This document shows, in pieces, positions 36,065-45,253 of a DNA stretch of 64,000 nucleotides. The notes beneath the pieces were generated by a model. It made no database searches and was not told where the DNA came from. It saw only the letters and a program-made list of their open reading frames with translations. Numbering within the stretch: position 1 is the first letter of the stretch; every line of letters begins with the position of its first letter. The position numbers and the translations under genes were made by a program. This stretch comes from Roseitalea sp. MMSF_3546 (GTDB taxonomy: Bacteria; Pseudomonadota; Alphaproteobacteria; Rhizobiales; Rhizobiaceae): positions 1 to 64,000 of the forward strand of contig NZ_JASHKB010000012.1 of the NCBI RefSeq assembly GCF_030732865.1, read 5' to 3'.

Positions 36065-37234
36065 TCAGATTGCGTCGGCGAACAGGTTTGCGCGGATCTG
36101 CTCGATGTCGAGTGCGGCGAATTCGTCCGACAGTTCATAGGCTTCGGCGTCGGCCTTGACCTTGTCGTGGTCGAAATCGTTGGCCGGGCCGATCAGATCG
36201 TTTGTGATCACGTCGTCGGCATTGACGGGCTCGGAAACCTGGCCGATCTCGTGGATCAGGTCGAAGAACTGCTGCCAGCTTGCCATGTCGTGCCAGCCCC
36301 AGCCCTCGCGCTCGTCCATATTGCCGCGGAACACGTTCATCTGCTGCAGGATCGAGGTGGTGCCCAGCTCCGGGCCGACATTGCTGGCGAGCGAGGGGAA
36401 CTGGTCGAAGACCGCCTCGACCGCCGCGCGCGGATTGTGGTGGCCGAATTCAAGGCCCATGGCCCAGCCGCGCAGATATTCCTCGAGGAAGGAGCGGCGG
36501 TCGGGGTCATCCAGATCCTCGGCGCGCACGACGAAGGTGTTGGCGGGCAGCGGCGAGTTCTGCACGCCCAGCCAGTAGTCGAATTCCAGGCCCGTGGCGA
36601 TCCATTCGGCGCGCAGGCCCTCCCAGGACAGCGCCGCATCGCCCTGGCCCTGCGACAGCGCCGTGCCCCAGACCGGCCAGCCCGCTTCGAGATAATTGAC
36701 CTTGGAGACGTCGACCCCTTGCGCGGCAAGCATCGGGTCGACGATGGACTGCCAGGCGGCCGAGCCGAGCAGCATGGTCTTGCCCTCGAGCCATTTGAGG
36801 TCGGACGAACCTTCGCCCTTGCGGAAAGCGATCGAGAAGGTGTCGAGCGCGCCCATGTGGAAGACCGATTTGAGGTTCATGCCGTTCTCGATGGCAAAGG
36901 AGAACACGCCCGGCGAGGGAAAGCCCATATCGGCCTGGCCGACATCGACGAACTTGACCGTCGCCGTGCCGTCGGACGGGCCGGGCTGCATCTCGGTGTC
37001 CAGATCGCCGAAATAGCCTTCGCGCAGCGCCGTCCAGTAGGGATAGTCGTCGAGCACCTCGAGCGTGCCGCGCGGCGAGATCCAGGTGAAGGTGTCGTAG
37101 GGCTCGGCGCGGGCCGGGCCGACCAGCCCGCCGGCGCCCAGCGCCGAGGCGGTGACGACGCCGGCGCCGGTCACCTGAAGGAAATAACGCCGGTTCATCG
37201 GAAGCCCGGCGGTCGTCGCAATCGTCTTTTTCAT
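36065..37234 (-). CDS. ABC transporter substrate-binding protein, nitrate/sulfonate/pyrimidine-precursor type
   Basis: 389 aa from the ATG at 37234 (an ATG at 37198 starts directly at the NRRYFLQVTG twin-arginine-like signal). The mature domain shows the SsuA/ThiY-like pattern: VKFVDVGQADMGFPSPGVFSF and a late DDVITNDLIG region. This family takes up sulfonates, nitrate, riboflavin, thiamin precursors and small amines. The much longer open frame upstream of 37234 is a shadow of the permease. Confidence 0.88.
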   Translation of the reverse strand: MKKTIATTAGLPMNRRYFLQVTGAGVVTASALGAGGLVGPARAEPYDTFTWISPRGTLEVLDDYPYWTALREGYFGDLDTEMQPGPSDGTATVKFVDVGQADMGFPSPGVFSFAIENGMNLKSVFHMGALDTFSIAFRKGEGSSDLKWLEGKTMLLGSAAWQSIVDPMLAAQGVDVSKVNYLEAGWPVWGTALSQGQGDAALSWEGLRAEWIATGLEFDYWLGVQNSPLPANTFVVRAEDLDDPDRRSFLEEYLRGWAMGLEFGHHNPRAAVEAVFDQFPSLASNVGPELGTTSILQQMNVFRGNMDEREGWGWHDMASWQQFFDLIHEIGQVSEPVNADDVITNDLIGPANDFDHDKVKADAEAYELSDEFAALDIEQIRANLFADAI

Positions 37235-37299
37235 GGCGTTTCCCCTGTTTGCTCGTGGTCCATTGTGCACTTGGTCGACTGTCTGGCCGGCGGCCTCGC

Positions 37300-38148
37300 T
37301 CACGCCTCCCAGCTCGCCCATTTCTTTCCGATTAGGAAGAAGGTGACGTAGATCAGGATGCCGAGGATCGACAGGATCAGCACCACGGCGAAGAATTGCG
37401 GCATCTGGATCATCGACGAATAGCTGGTCAGCCGGTTGCCAAGGCCGAAGCCGCCGCCGACCATCTCCGCGCCGACCGTGGTCAGAAGGCCGAAGATCGC
37501 TCCGATCATCAGCCCGACCAGGATCATCGGCAGGGCCATGGGCGCGCGCACCTTCCAGAAGATCTGCAGCGTGCTGGCGCCGTAGGAGCGGGCGAGCGCG
37601 ATCTTGGCGCTGTCGACGCGGCGGAAGCCGGTGGCCGCGTTGATCATCACCATCGGACCCGAGGCGAGGGCGACGGCGATGATGCGCGGCGTGTAGCCGA
37701 AGCCGAAATTGAGGATCAGGAGCGGCACCAGCGCCAGCATCGGCGTGGTGACGAGGATGAGTATGTAGGGCGCGACGATCTTTTCGACGAAGGGGAACTG
37801 GGTGATCGTCGCCGCCAGGATCAGCCCCACGGTCGAGCCGATGGCAAAGCCGCACACGAGCTGGAACAGAGTGTGGCCCAGATGCGGGGCGATCAGCGGA
37901 AATTCGGTGAAGAGCGCGGCGATGATCGCGCTCGGCGTGGGCATGATGTATTCGGGCACGGCAAAGGCGCGCAGGGCGATTTCGATGCCGCCGATGACGA
38001 TGACCGCCACGGCGATGATGGCGATGACCTCGCGCCGCGTGGTGGCGCCGATGCCGCTGGAAAAGGCCGAAAGATTGGTCAGGCTGACCTTGTCGCTGCC
38101 GCCGCTGCCGGCCTTGCGGAACTCGGGAATGGCGTCGGCATCGCTCAC
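37300..38148 (-). CDS. ABC transporter permease (SsuC/TauC type)
   Basis: 282 aa from the GTG at 38148. Five to six membrane segments follow a hydrophilic 45-residue N-terminus. Family stretches are YIMPTPSAIIAALFTEFPLI and the EAA loop RSYGASTLQIFWKVRAPMALP. It is transcribed with the ATPase gene upstream (23-bp gap) and the binding protein downstream. Confidence 0.92.
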   Translation of the reverse strand: MSDADAIPEFRKAGSGGSDKVSLTNLSAFSSGIGATTRREVIAIIAVAVIVIGGIEIALRAFAVPEYIMPTPSAIIAALFTEFPLIAPHLGHTLFQLVCGFAIGSTVGLILAATITQFPFVEKIVAPYILILVTTPMLALVPLLILNFGFGYTPRIIAVALASGPMVMINAATGFRRVDSAKIALARSYGASTLQIFWKVRAPMALPMILVGLMIGAIFGLLTTVGAEMVGGGFGLGNRLTSYSSMIQMPQFFAVVLILSILGILIYVTFFLIGKKWASWEA

Positions 38149-38171
38149 GGGTTCGCCCCTTTCTGGCCGCT

Positions 38172-38984
38172 TCAGGCGGCCGCCTCGGCGGTGCGGCTGC
38201 GCTCCTTGCGCACGCGGCCGCCGACAATGTCCATCTTGATGGCGTTGGTCAGGTCGAAGACTTCCCTGGTCGCCATGATCTCCAGCGTGCGCGGCCGCTC
38301 GAACGGCACGCGATACTCGCTCGCCACCTTGCCCGGACGCGGCGTGAGCACGACGACGCGGTCGGACAGGAACACCGCTTCCTCGACCGAATGGGTGATG
38401 AAGACGATCGTGGTCGGCGAATCCAGCCAGATGTCCTCGACCAGACGGTTCATCTCCTCGCGGGTGAAGCTGTCGAGCGCGCCGAACGGCTCGTCCATCA
38501 GCAGCACCGAGGGCTTGAGCGAGAGCGCTCGCACCATGGCGGCGCGCTGCTGCATGCCGCCGGAGAGTTCGCGCGGATACTTGCCGCCGAACCCCTCCAG
38601 GCCGACCTGGTGAAGCAGATGCTCGATCCATGCCCTGTCGGGGCGGGTGCCCTTGATCTCGAAGGGAAAATTGATGTTGGCGTCGAGATTGCGCCAGGGC
38701 AGCAGGTTGGCGTCCTGAAAGACCAGGCTGATATCGGGGTGCGGGCCGGTGATCGGTTCGCCGTCGAGCGTGATCTGGCCGCTGGTCAGACGATGCAGGC
38801 CCGACATGGACCACAACAGCGTGGTCTTGCCGCAGCCGGACGGGCCGACGATCGAGACGATCTCGTTCTTGCCGATGGCCAGTTCACACCCGTCCAGCGC
38901 CAGAAGATCGCCGGAGGCGGTCTGGTAGACCTTGGTCGCCGCATGGATGCCAAGCTTGGCCGGCTCGGCCCTTGGTGACTTCAT
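38172..38984 (-). CDS. ABC transporter ATPase (SsuB/TauB type)
   Basis: 270 aa. Walker A GPSGCGKTT, Q-loop VFQDANLLPWRN, signature LSGGMQQR, Walker B VLLMDEPFGALD and switch ITHSVEEAV. All are standard for the nitrate/sulfonate ATPase family. It is the first gene of the leftward importer operon, divergent from the FMO-like monooxygenase across a 238-bp region. Confidence 0.94.
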   Translation of the reverse strand: MKSPRAEPAKLGIHAATKVYQTASGDLLALDGCELAIGKNEIVSIVGPSGCGKTTLLWSMSGLHRLTSGQITLDGEPITGPHPDISLVFQDANLLPWRNLDANINFPFEIKGTRPDRAWIEHLLHQVGLEGFGGKYPRELSGGMQQRAAMVRALSLKPSVLLMDEPFGALDSFTREEMNRLVEDIWLDSPTTIVFITHSVEEAVFLSDRVVVLTPRPGKVASEYRVPFERPRTLEIMATREVFDLTNAIKMDIVGGRVRKERSRTAEAAA

Positions 38985-39222
38985 CGGTGCCTCGATCCGG
39001 GGCTGCGTGTCCCGTAGAGGAAAAGTGTGTAACTATCCTACGTCGGTGTCAAGCGATTGCTGAATTTCATCGGGATCAATTTATCGTCTTTGTATAAGCC
39101 AATGATCTGCCGTTGCTTTTCTGGCTTGATCGGCATGTCATTTTCCTACATATTTGTCGCTGAAGGCCGAAATCGGCCCGTTCCTGTCGGGCTGGCGGTC
39201 AAATGGGCAGGGGAGGCGCCCA
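38985..39222. promoter_or_regulatory. Divergent promoter region, importer versus monooxygenase
   Basis: A/T-rich compared with its surroundings between 39025 and 39165. The hexamer TCCTAC occurs twice in the same orientation (39036-39041 and 39144-39149), each in an A/T-rich context, and could mark operators or promoter elements. GGGGAGG at 39210-39216 is the ribosome binding site that decides the monooxygenase start at 39223. No regulator gene is adjacent. Confidence 0.45.
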
Positions 39223-41019
39223 GTGAGCGAGCCGCAATTGCGCAAGGGCATCGATCCGGCCGGTGCGGCGGCACGGTGGCTGGAGCGGTTCTCCGGTGCC
39301 ATGGCCGGGGCCGATATCGCGGCGGTGACCGCGCTGTTTGCCCAGACCTGCTATTGGCGCGACCTACTCAGCTTCACCTGGAACATAAGGACCATGGAGG
39401 GCCGAGCCGCGATCGCCGACATGCTCGAGGCGACGCTGGCGGGCACCGCGCCGCGCAACTGGCGGCTGCGTTCGGGTGCTCGCGAACGCGACGGGTTCGT
39501 CGAGGCCTGGTTCGATTTCGACACCGCCGCGGCCCGCTGCCAGGGCATGATGCGGCTGCGCGGGGGGCTCTGCGTCAGCCTGTTCACGGCGATGGATGCG
39601 CTTGCCGGCCATGAGGAGCCGACAGGCGCGCGCCGGCCCAAGGGCGTCAAGCACGGCGCGTTCGCGAACCGGCGCACCTGGCTGGAGGAGCGCCAGGACG
39701 AAGCGCGCAGGCTGGGCTACAGCGAGCAGCCCTATTGCGTGATCGTCGGCGGCGGGCAGGGCGGCATCGCGCTCGGCGCGCGGCTGCGCATGCTCGGCGT
39801 GCCGACGATCATCGTCGAGCGCAACGCGCGCGCCGGCGACAGCTGGCGGCACCGCTACCGATCGCTCGTCCTGCACGATCCAGTCTGGTACGACCATCTG
39901 CCCTATATCCCGTTTCCCGACCACTGGCCGGTCTTCGCGCCCAAGGACAAGCTCGCCGACTGGCTGGAGATGTATGTCAGGGTGATGGAGCTGAACTACT
40001 GGACCGGTGCGACGTGCCGGTCGGCGCAGTACGACGCGGCGAGGGGCGAGTGGACCGTCAAGGTCGAGCGCGAGGGTGCGCCGGTCACGCTGCGGCCGCG
40101 CCAGATCGTCTTCGCCACCGGGGTCTACGGTCCGCCCAGGATGATCGATCTGCCCGGCGCCGACACGTTCGGCGGTACGTTCATCCATTCGAGCCAGTAT
40201 CGCGACGGTGCCGATTTCGCCGGCAGGCGATGCGTGGTGATCGGTGCGGCGAGTTCGGCCCATGACGTCGCCGGAAACCTGTGGGAAGCGGGCGCCCAGG
40301 TGACCATGGTCCAGCGCTCGCCGACCACGGTCGTCAGGTCCGAAACGCTGATGGAGCTCGGCTTTGCGGACTATTCGCAGGAGGCGCTCGAGCGCGGACT
40401 GACCCACGAGATGGCCGATCTTCAGGCCGCCTCGATGCCCTATGCCATGCTGCCGCCCGGACAAAGGGCGCTCTGCGACCGGATCCGGCAACGCGACGCG
40501 GCCTTTTACGAGGGGCTGGCGGCGGCCGGCTTCGCCGTCGATTTCGGCGAGGACGAGACCGGGCTGATGATGAAGGCGTACCGGACCGGCTCGGGCTACT
40601 ACATCGATGTCGGCACGTCCGATCTGATCATCAGGGGCGAGATCGCCGTGCGCAGCGGCGTTGCGGTGGAGCGACTGACCCCGGGCGGGGTGGTTCTGAG
40701 CGATGGCGGCGAACTGGACGCCGATGTCGTGATCGCCTGCACCGGCTATCACATGCTGCAGGAGACCATCGCGGAGCTCGTCTCGCGCGATGTCGCCGAA
40801 AGGATCGGCCCGGTCTGGGGGCTCGGTTCGGGGGTCGCCGGCGATCGCGGGCCGTGGAAGGGCGAATTGCGCAACATGTGGAAGCCCACCGCCCAGCCGG
40901 ACCTGTGGATCCATGGCGGCAATCTTGCGCTGTCGCGCTTTTACTCGCGGTTCGTCGCGCTGCAGATCAAGGCGCGCATGGAGGGCATTCCGACACCGGT
41001 CCACGGCGCGCCGGGATAG
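39223..41019 (+). CDS. FMO-like flavin monooxygenase with N-terminal NTF2/SnoaL-like extension
   Basis: 598 aa from the GTG at 39223, chosen for its strong Shine-Dalgarno site; an upstream ATG at 39154 lacks one. Residues ~1-150 look like an NTF2/SnoaL-like domain (WLERFSGAMAGADIAAVTAL, WRDLLSFTWN). Then come the FAD motif GGGQGG (176-181), the FMO fingerprint FxGxxxHxxxY (Phe316, Gly318, His322, Tyr326) and an NADPH motif near 341 in which GAASSA replaces GxGxxA. It probably oxygenates a nitrogen, sulfur or carbonyl group of a compound brought in by the divergent importer. Confidence 0.9.
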   Translation: MSEPQLRKGIDPAGAAARWLERFSGAMAGADIAAVTALFAQTCYWRDLLSFTWNIRTMEGRAAIADMLEATLAGTAPRNWRLRSGARERDGFVEAWFDFDTAAARCQGMMRLRGGLCVSLFTAMDALAGHEEPTGARRPKGVKHGAFANRRTWLEERQDEARRLGYSEQPYCVIVGGGQGGIALGARLRMLGVPTIIVERNARAGDSWRHRYRSLVLHDPVWYDHLPYIPFPDHWPVFAPKDKLADWLEMYVRVMELNYWTGATCRSAQYDAARGEWTVKVEREGAPVTLRPRQIVFATGVYGPPRMIDLPGADTFGGTFIHSSQYRDGADFAGRRCVVIGAASSAHDVAGNLWEAGAQVTMVQRSPTTVVRSETLMELGFADYSQEALERGLTHEMADLQAASMPYAMLPPGQRALCDRIRQRDAAFYEGLAAAGFAVDFGEDETGLMMKAYRTGSGYYIDVGTSDLIIRGEIAVRSGVAVERLTPGGVVLSDGGELDADVVIACTGYHMLQETIAELVSRDVAERIGPVWGLGSGVAGDRGPWKGELRNMWKPTAQPDLWIHGGNLALSRFYSRFVALQIKARMEGIPTPVHGAPG

Positions 41020-41128
41020 CGCCGGCGGGCAGCGCCCGTACTGCAAGCGCCCGGTTGACTTGCCGGCCGGCCTGCCGGTAGCTGCCGCAGGCGCGCATCC
41101 GGCGCGCGGTTTTCGGAGACATTCCGGC

Positions 41129-42292
41129 ATGGCCCGCCTGCATATCGACCACGAATATCTGCTGTCGACGCTCGATACGCTGCTCAGGATCCCCAGCCCG
41201 ACCGGCTACACCGACACCATCGTCCGCAAGGTCACGAGCGAGCTGACGCGGCTGGGACTGACGGTGGAACTGACCCGGCGCGGGGCGATCCGGGCGATCC
41301 GGCACGGCCGGGAGGAGCGCGGCGCGCGCGCCATCGTCTCGCACCTGGACACGCTGGGTGCACAGATCAAGATGCTCAAGGACAATGGCCGCGCCGAACT
41401 GGTGCCGATCGGCCACTGGTCGGCGCGCTTCGCCGAAGGGGCGCGGGCCACCGTCTTTGCAGGGGAGGGCGCCTATCGCGGCACCATCCTGCCGCTCAAG
41501 GCATCCGGGCACACCTTCAATGACGAGGTCGACACCATGCCGGTGGGCTGGGAGTTCGTGGAAATGCGCATCGATGCGCTGGCGCGAAACCGGGACGATC
41601 TGGAACGGCTCGGCATCGGCATCGGCGATATCGTGGCCATCGATCCGCTGCCCGAGTTTCTCGACAACGGCTTCATCATCTCGCGGCATCTGGACAACAA
41701 GGCGGGCGTGGCGGTGATGCTCGCCGCGCTCAAGGCAATGCAGGAGGAGGGCGTCGACACCCCCGTCGACGTGCACTGGCTGTTCACAATCGCCGAGGAG
41801 GTGGGCGTGGGCGCCTCGTCCGTGCTCACCCACAACGTCGCCTCGATGATCACCGTCGACAACGGCACCTCCGCGCCGGGGCAGAACTCGGACGAGTTCG
41901 GCGTGACAATCGGCATGGCCGACCAGACCGGCCCGTTCGACTTCCATCTGACCAAGAAGCTGGTCGAGCTGTGCGAGGACAACGACATCCGCTATCAAAG
42001 GGATATCTTCCGCTACTACCGCTCGGATTCGGCGAGCGCCATCGAGGCGGGCGCCGATGTGCGCAGCGCGCTGATCACCTTCGGCGTCGATGCCAGCCAT
42101 GGCTATGAGCGCATCCACACCCACGCCCTGCGCTCGCTGGCCGAACTGATCACCGCCTACGCGCTCAGCCCGGTCAAGATCCCGCGCGACTTCGAGGAAA
42201 GCGGCGACGTCAAAGGCTTCACGCGCCAGCCGCTGGACGAGGCCGACCAGAACCTGTCGCCGGAGATCGAGGACGAGGAACTGGAGGAATAG
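41129..42292 (+). CDS. M42-family metallopeptidase, NAGGN-osmoprotectant-system type
   Basis: 387 aa from the ATG at 41129. It begins with the stretch LLRIPSPTGYTD typical of the M42 peptidase linked to the N-acetylglutaminylglutamine amide (NAGGN) system. Metal and catalytic residues visible: His72 in SHLDTLGA, Asp189 in SRHLDNKAG, Glu223-Glu224 in TIAEEVG, a late DASHGYERIHTHAL. The C-terminus is acidic (EIEDEELEE). The NAGGN synthesis genes are not here; it follows the monooxygenase by 109 bp, so its role in this place may be general dipeptide or amide hydrolysis. Confidence 0.9.
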   Translation: MARLHIDHEYLLSTLDTLLRIPSPTGYTDTIVRKVTSELTRLGLTVELTRRGAIRAIRHGREERGARAIVSHLDTLGAQIKMLKDNGRAELVPIGHWSARFAEGARATVFAGEGAYRGTILPLKASGHTFNDEVDTMPVGWEFVEMRIDALARNRDDLERLGIGIGDIVAIDPLPEFLDNGFIISRHLDNKAGVAVMLAALKAMQEEGVDTPVDVHWLFTIAEEVGVGASSVLTHNVASMITVDNGTSAPGQNSDEFGVTIGMADQTGPFDFHLTKKLVELCEDNDIRYQRDIFRYYRSDSASAIEAGADVRSALITFGVDASHGYERIHTHALRSLAELITAYALSPVKIPRDFEESGDVKGFTRQPLDEADQNLSPEIEDEELEE

Positions 42293-43534
42293 CTATCGCG
42301 TGAGCCGGGTCAGCGCCGCCAGCATGATCCGTGCGCCCTTTTCTATGTCGGCCCAGTCGGTCCATTCGGCGGGCGCATGGCTGATGCCGCCGCGGCTTGG
42401 CACGAAGACGAGCGCCGACGGGCACAGCGCCTGCATGGTCTGGGCGTCGTGGCCGGCGCCCGAGGGCATGCGCAGCGTCTCGATGCCAAGGCGCGCGCCC
42501 TCTTCGGCCAGCAGATCCTGAAGCCCAGGATCGAGCGCGATCGGCGCGATCCAGCTTTTTTGCTGGACGGCGACGGTGAGTCGGTGCCGGCCGGCGGCCC
42601 GGTGGATGCGGTCGAGCAGGCTGTCGCGCAGCGCGCACATCACCGATTCGTCGGTGTCGCGGACGATCACCGAAAACACGGCGCGGCCGGCAATGGTGTG
42701 GGCGAAATTGGGCGACAGCGCCACCTTGCCGATGGTGACACGGCTCTGCGCGGTGCCCCGCGCGGCGATGATCTCCTCGATGGCGGCGGCCGCCTCGGCC
42801 AGCCCGGCAAAGGCGTCGGCGCGCATGGCCATGGGCGTGGTGCCTGAATGATTGGCCTGGCCGTCGAGCGTGATCTCGAGATTGCACACGCCCGAGACGG
42901 CCGTCGCGATGCCCACGGGCGTTCCGGCACCTTCCAGCAGCGGGCCCTGCTCGACATGCAGTTCGATGAAGGCGCGCACCTGATCGGGGGTTCGGGCCGC
43001 CTCGCCATAGCGCTCCGGCTCGAGCCCCTGTTCGGCCATCGCGTCGGTCAGCCTGACGCCGTCACTGTCGGTCGCGGCGTGGAACCAGGCCGAATCGACG
43101 ATGCCGGCGATGGCCTGCGAGCCGAGCATTCCGCCGAAGCGGCCTTCCTCCTCGGCGGTGGCCACCACTTCGACGGCCAGCTGCGGCGCAATGCCGGCAT
43201 CGCGCAGCGCCCGGACGCATTCGAGCGCCACGCATACGCCGAGCGCACCGTCGAAGGCACCGCCCTCGGGCACGGTGTCCAGATGCGAGCCGGCCATCAC
43301 GCAGGGCCCCTCGGCCGGACCGAAGCGGCCGATCACGTTGCCGACCGCGTCGCGATGCACGGCGAGCCCGTCGGCGCGCATCCGTTCGGCGAACCACGCG
43401 CGCACGGCCGTGTCGGCGTCGCAAAAGCCGATCCGGTTGTAGCCGCCCGTTTCGGGGTTGAAACCGAAGCGGTTGACGCCGTCGAGCAGCGCCCGAAGCC
43501 GGGCCGGGTCGATGGTCGGGGCGTTCTCGCTCAT
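42293..43534 (-). CDS. M20-family Zn-dependent amidohydrolase (N-carbamoyl-amino acid hydrolase/allantoate amidohydrolase type)
   Basis: 413 aa from the ATG at 43534. Zn-site motifs are GSHLDTVPEGGAFDGALGV, VVATAEEEGRFGG and a late GAGHDAQTM. The insert QANHSGTTPMAMRADA is diagnostic for the HyuC/AllC group, which hydrolyses carbamoyl-amino acids, ureido acids or allantoate. It is divergent from the second dipeptide-type importer, so it probably splits an amide or ureido compound from that route. Confidence 0.91.
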   Translation of the reverse strand: MSENAPTIDPARLRALLDGVNRFGFNPETGGYNRIGFCDADTAVRAWFAERMRADGLAVHRDAVGNVIGRFGPAEGPCVMAGSHLDTVPEGGAFDGALGVCVALECVRALRDAGIAPQLAVEVVATAEEEGRFGGMLGSQAIAGIVDSAWFHAATDSDGVRLTDAMAEQGLEPERYGEAARTPDQVRAFIELHVEQGPLLEGAGTPVGIATAVSGVCNLEITLDGQANHSGTTPMAMRADAFAGLAEAAAAIEEIIAARGTAQSRVTIGKVALSPNFAHTIAGRAVFSVIVRDTDESVMCALRDSLLDRIHRAAGRHRLTVAVQQKSWIAPIALDPGLQDLLAEEGARLGIETLRMPSGAGHDAQTMQALCPSALVFVPSRGGISHAPAEWTDWADIEKGARIMLAALTRLTR

Positions 43535-43666
43535 GCCGGCGCAGTGCCCTGCCGGCAGAACCTGCAAGCGTTGCGGACGGGCTGTGACGATGAATTGATC
43601 ATAATAAATTCTTGCATATGGCAAAATTCTCCGGATTAATAGGGCCGGAAAAACAGGGAGAGTGCC
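43535..43666. promoter_or_regulatory. Divergent promoter region, M20 hydrolase versus importer
   Basis: A/T-rich centre at 43587-43640 in GC-rich surroundings. It includes the inverted repeat GAATT...AATTC across 43592-43611 and the short palindrome TTGCATATGGCAA (43612-43624). Likely promoters for both directions and a possible operator for the GntR protein encoded at 49256, which is inference. GGGAGAG precedes the binding-protein start. Confidence 0.45.
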
Positions 43667-45226
43667 ATGAAGCGTTTTCTGGCAGCGGCGGTCGCCGCCG
43701 CGTCACTCAGTCTTGCCGCGCCAGCATTGGCGCAAACGCCGCCCAACGTGCTGGTGGTCGGGCAGATCGCCGAGCCCAAGTCGCTGGACCCGCATGCGGT
43801 GACGGCGGTCAACGACTTCCGCATCCTGGTGAACCTTTATGACGGGCTGACCCGCTACAAGGACGGCACGCTGGAGCCCGAGCCCTCGCTCGCCGAGAGC
43901 TGGGAAATCTCCGAGGACGGCACGGTCTACACCTTCACCCTGCGCGAGGACGTGACCTTCCATGACGGCACGCCCTTCAACGCCGAGGCGGTGAAGTTCA
44001 ATTTCGACCGCATGCTCGACGAGGACCACCCCTATCACGACACCGGTCCGTTCCCGCTGGCCTTCTTCTTCTCGGCGGTCGAGGAGGTCAATGTCATCGA
44101 CGAGTTCACCGTCGAGTTCCGGCTTGGCGAGCCCTATGCGCCGTTCCTGTCGAACCTGGCCTATCCGACGGGCCTGATCGTCTCGCCGGCGGCGGTGATG
44201 GAGCATGGCGAAGATTTCGGCCGCAATCCGTCCGGCACCGGCGCCTATTCGTTCGTCGAGTGGGAGCCCAACACCCAGGTCACCGTGCAGCGCAATCCCG
44301 ACTGGTGGGACGGCGCGCCCGATCTCGAGGGCATCGTCTACCGGCCGATCAACGACGCCAACACGCGCATCGCCGAGATGCTCTCGGGCGGCATCGACGT
44401 GATGGTCGAGGTGCCGCCGGACAGCCTGGCCCAGTTCCGCGACACCGACGATTTCAACGTCTACGAACAGGCCGGCCCGCACGTCTGGTTCCTGATCCTG
44501 AACATGAAGGAAGGCCCGTTCACGGACCAGGCGGTGCGCCAGGCCGCCAACTACGCCATCGACAAGACGGCGATCGTCGAGAACATCCTGCAAGGCACCG
44601 CCGAAGTGGCCGCCGGCCCGATCCCGCCGGCCTTCGCCTGGGCCTATAACGAGGATCTGGAGCCCTATCCGCACGATCCCGAGCGGGCGCGCGAATTGCT
44701 CGAGGAAGCCGGCTATGACGGCGAGACGGTCACGTTCTACGTCACCGAGGGCGGCTCGGGCATGCTCGATCCGGTCGCCATGGGCACCGCGATCCAGGCC
44801 GATCTCGAAGCGGTCGGCATGGATGTCGAGATCGAGACCTATGAGTGGAACACCTTCCTGGGACGCGTGAATCCGGGCCTGGAAGGCAAGGCGGACATGG
44901 CCGAGATGGCCTGGATGACCAACGATCCCGACACGCTGCCCTTCCTGGCGCTGCGCACCGAGGCCTGGCCCGAGGAGGGCGGCTTCAACTCGGGCTACTA
45001 CTCCAACGAGGAGGTCGACCGGCTTCTCGAAGAAGCGCGCCGGGCAACCGACCAGTCCGAACGTGCCGAGCTCTACAAGCAGGTGCAGGAGATCGTGCAG
45101 GAGGACGCGCCCTGGGTGTTCGTGGCCAACTGGAAGCAGAACGCGGTGACCAAGGACGAGGTCGAGGACTTCAAGCTGCAGCCGTCCTTCCTCCTGATGC
45201 TGCAGGACGTCGCCAAGCCGCAATAG
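43667..45226 (+). CDS. Family 5 ABC transporter substrate-binding protein (dipeptide/glutathione type)
   Basis: 519 aa. A Sec signal peptide of about 22 residues ends at PALAQ. SBP_bac_5 motifs: VTFHDGTPFNAEAVKFNFDR, NPSGTGAYSFVEW and PWVFVANWKQNAV near the end. It closely follows DppA/GsiB-type binding proteins. A large palindromic element separates it from the permease gene. The divergent amidohydrolase suggests amide-bearing substrates. Confidence 0.93.
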   Translation: MKRFLAAAVAAASLSLAAPALAQTPPNVLVVGQIAEPKSLDPHAVTAVNDFRILVNLYDGLTRYKDGTLEPEPSLAESWEISEDGTVYTFTLREDVTFHDGTPFNAEAVKFNFDRMLDEDHPYHDTGPFPLAFFFSAVEEVNVIDEFTVEFRLGEPYAPFLSNLAYPTGLIVSPAAVMEHGEDFGRNPSGTGAYSFVEWEPNTQVTVQRNPDWWDGAPDLEGIVYRPINDANTRIAEMLSGGIDVMVEVPPDSLAQFRDTDDFNVYEQAGPHVWFLILNMKEGPFTDQAVRQAANYAIDKTAIVENILQGTAEVAAGPIPPAFAWAYNEDLEPYPHDPERARELLEEAGYDGETVTFYVTEGGSGMLDPVAMGTAIQADLEAVGMDVEIETYEWNTFLGRVNPGLEGKADMAEMAWMTNDPDTLPFLALRTEAWPEEGGFNSGYYSNEEVDRLLEEARRATDQSERAELYKQVQEIVQEDAPWVFVANWKQNAVTKDEVEDFKLQPSFLLMLQDVAKPQ

Positions 45227-45253
45227 GCGCCAAGGCCGCCTCATGCGGCGATA

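Noticed and set aside
39057-39614. Plus-strand frame starting in the A/T-rich divergent region
   Set aside because: Most of it overlaps the monooxygenase in another frame, with an Arg/Gly-rich shadow product; the GTG at 39223 has the proper ribosome binding site.
43612-43842. 76-codon plus-strand frame over the promoter and binding-protein start
   Set aside because: Overlaps the binding-protein gene in another frame and the A/T-rich promoter area; no motif.
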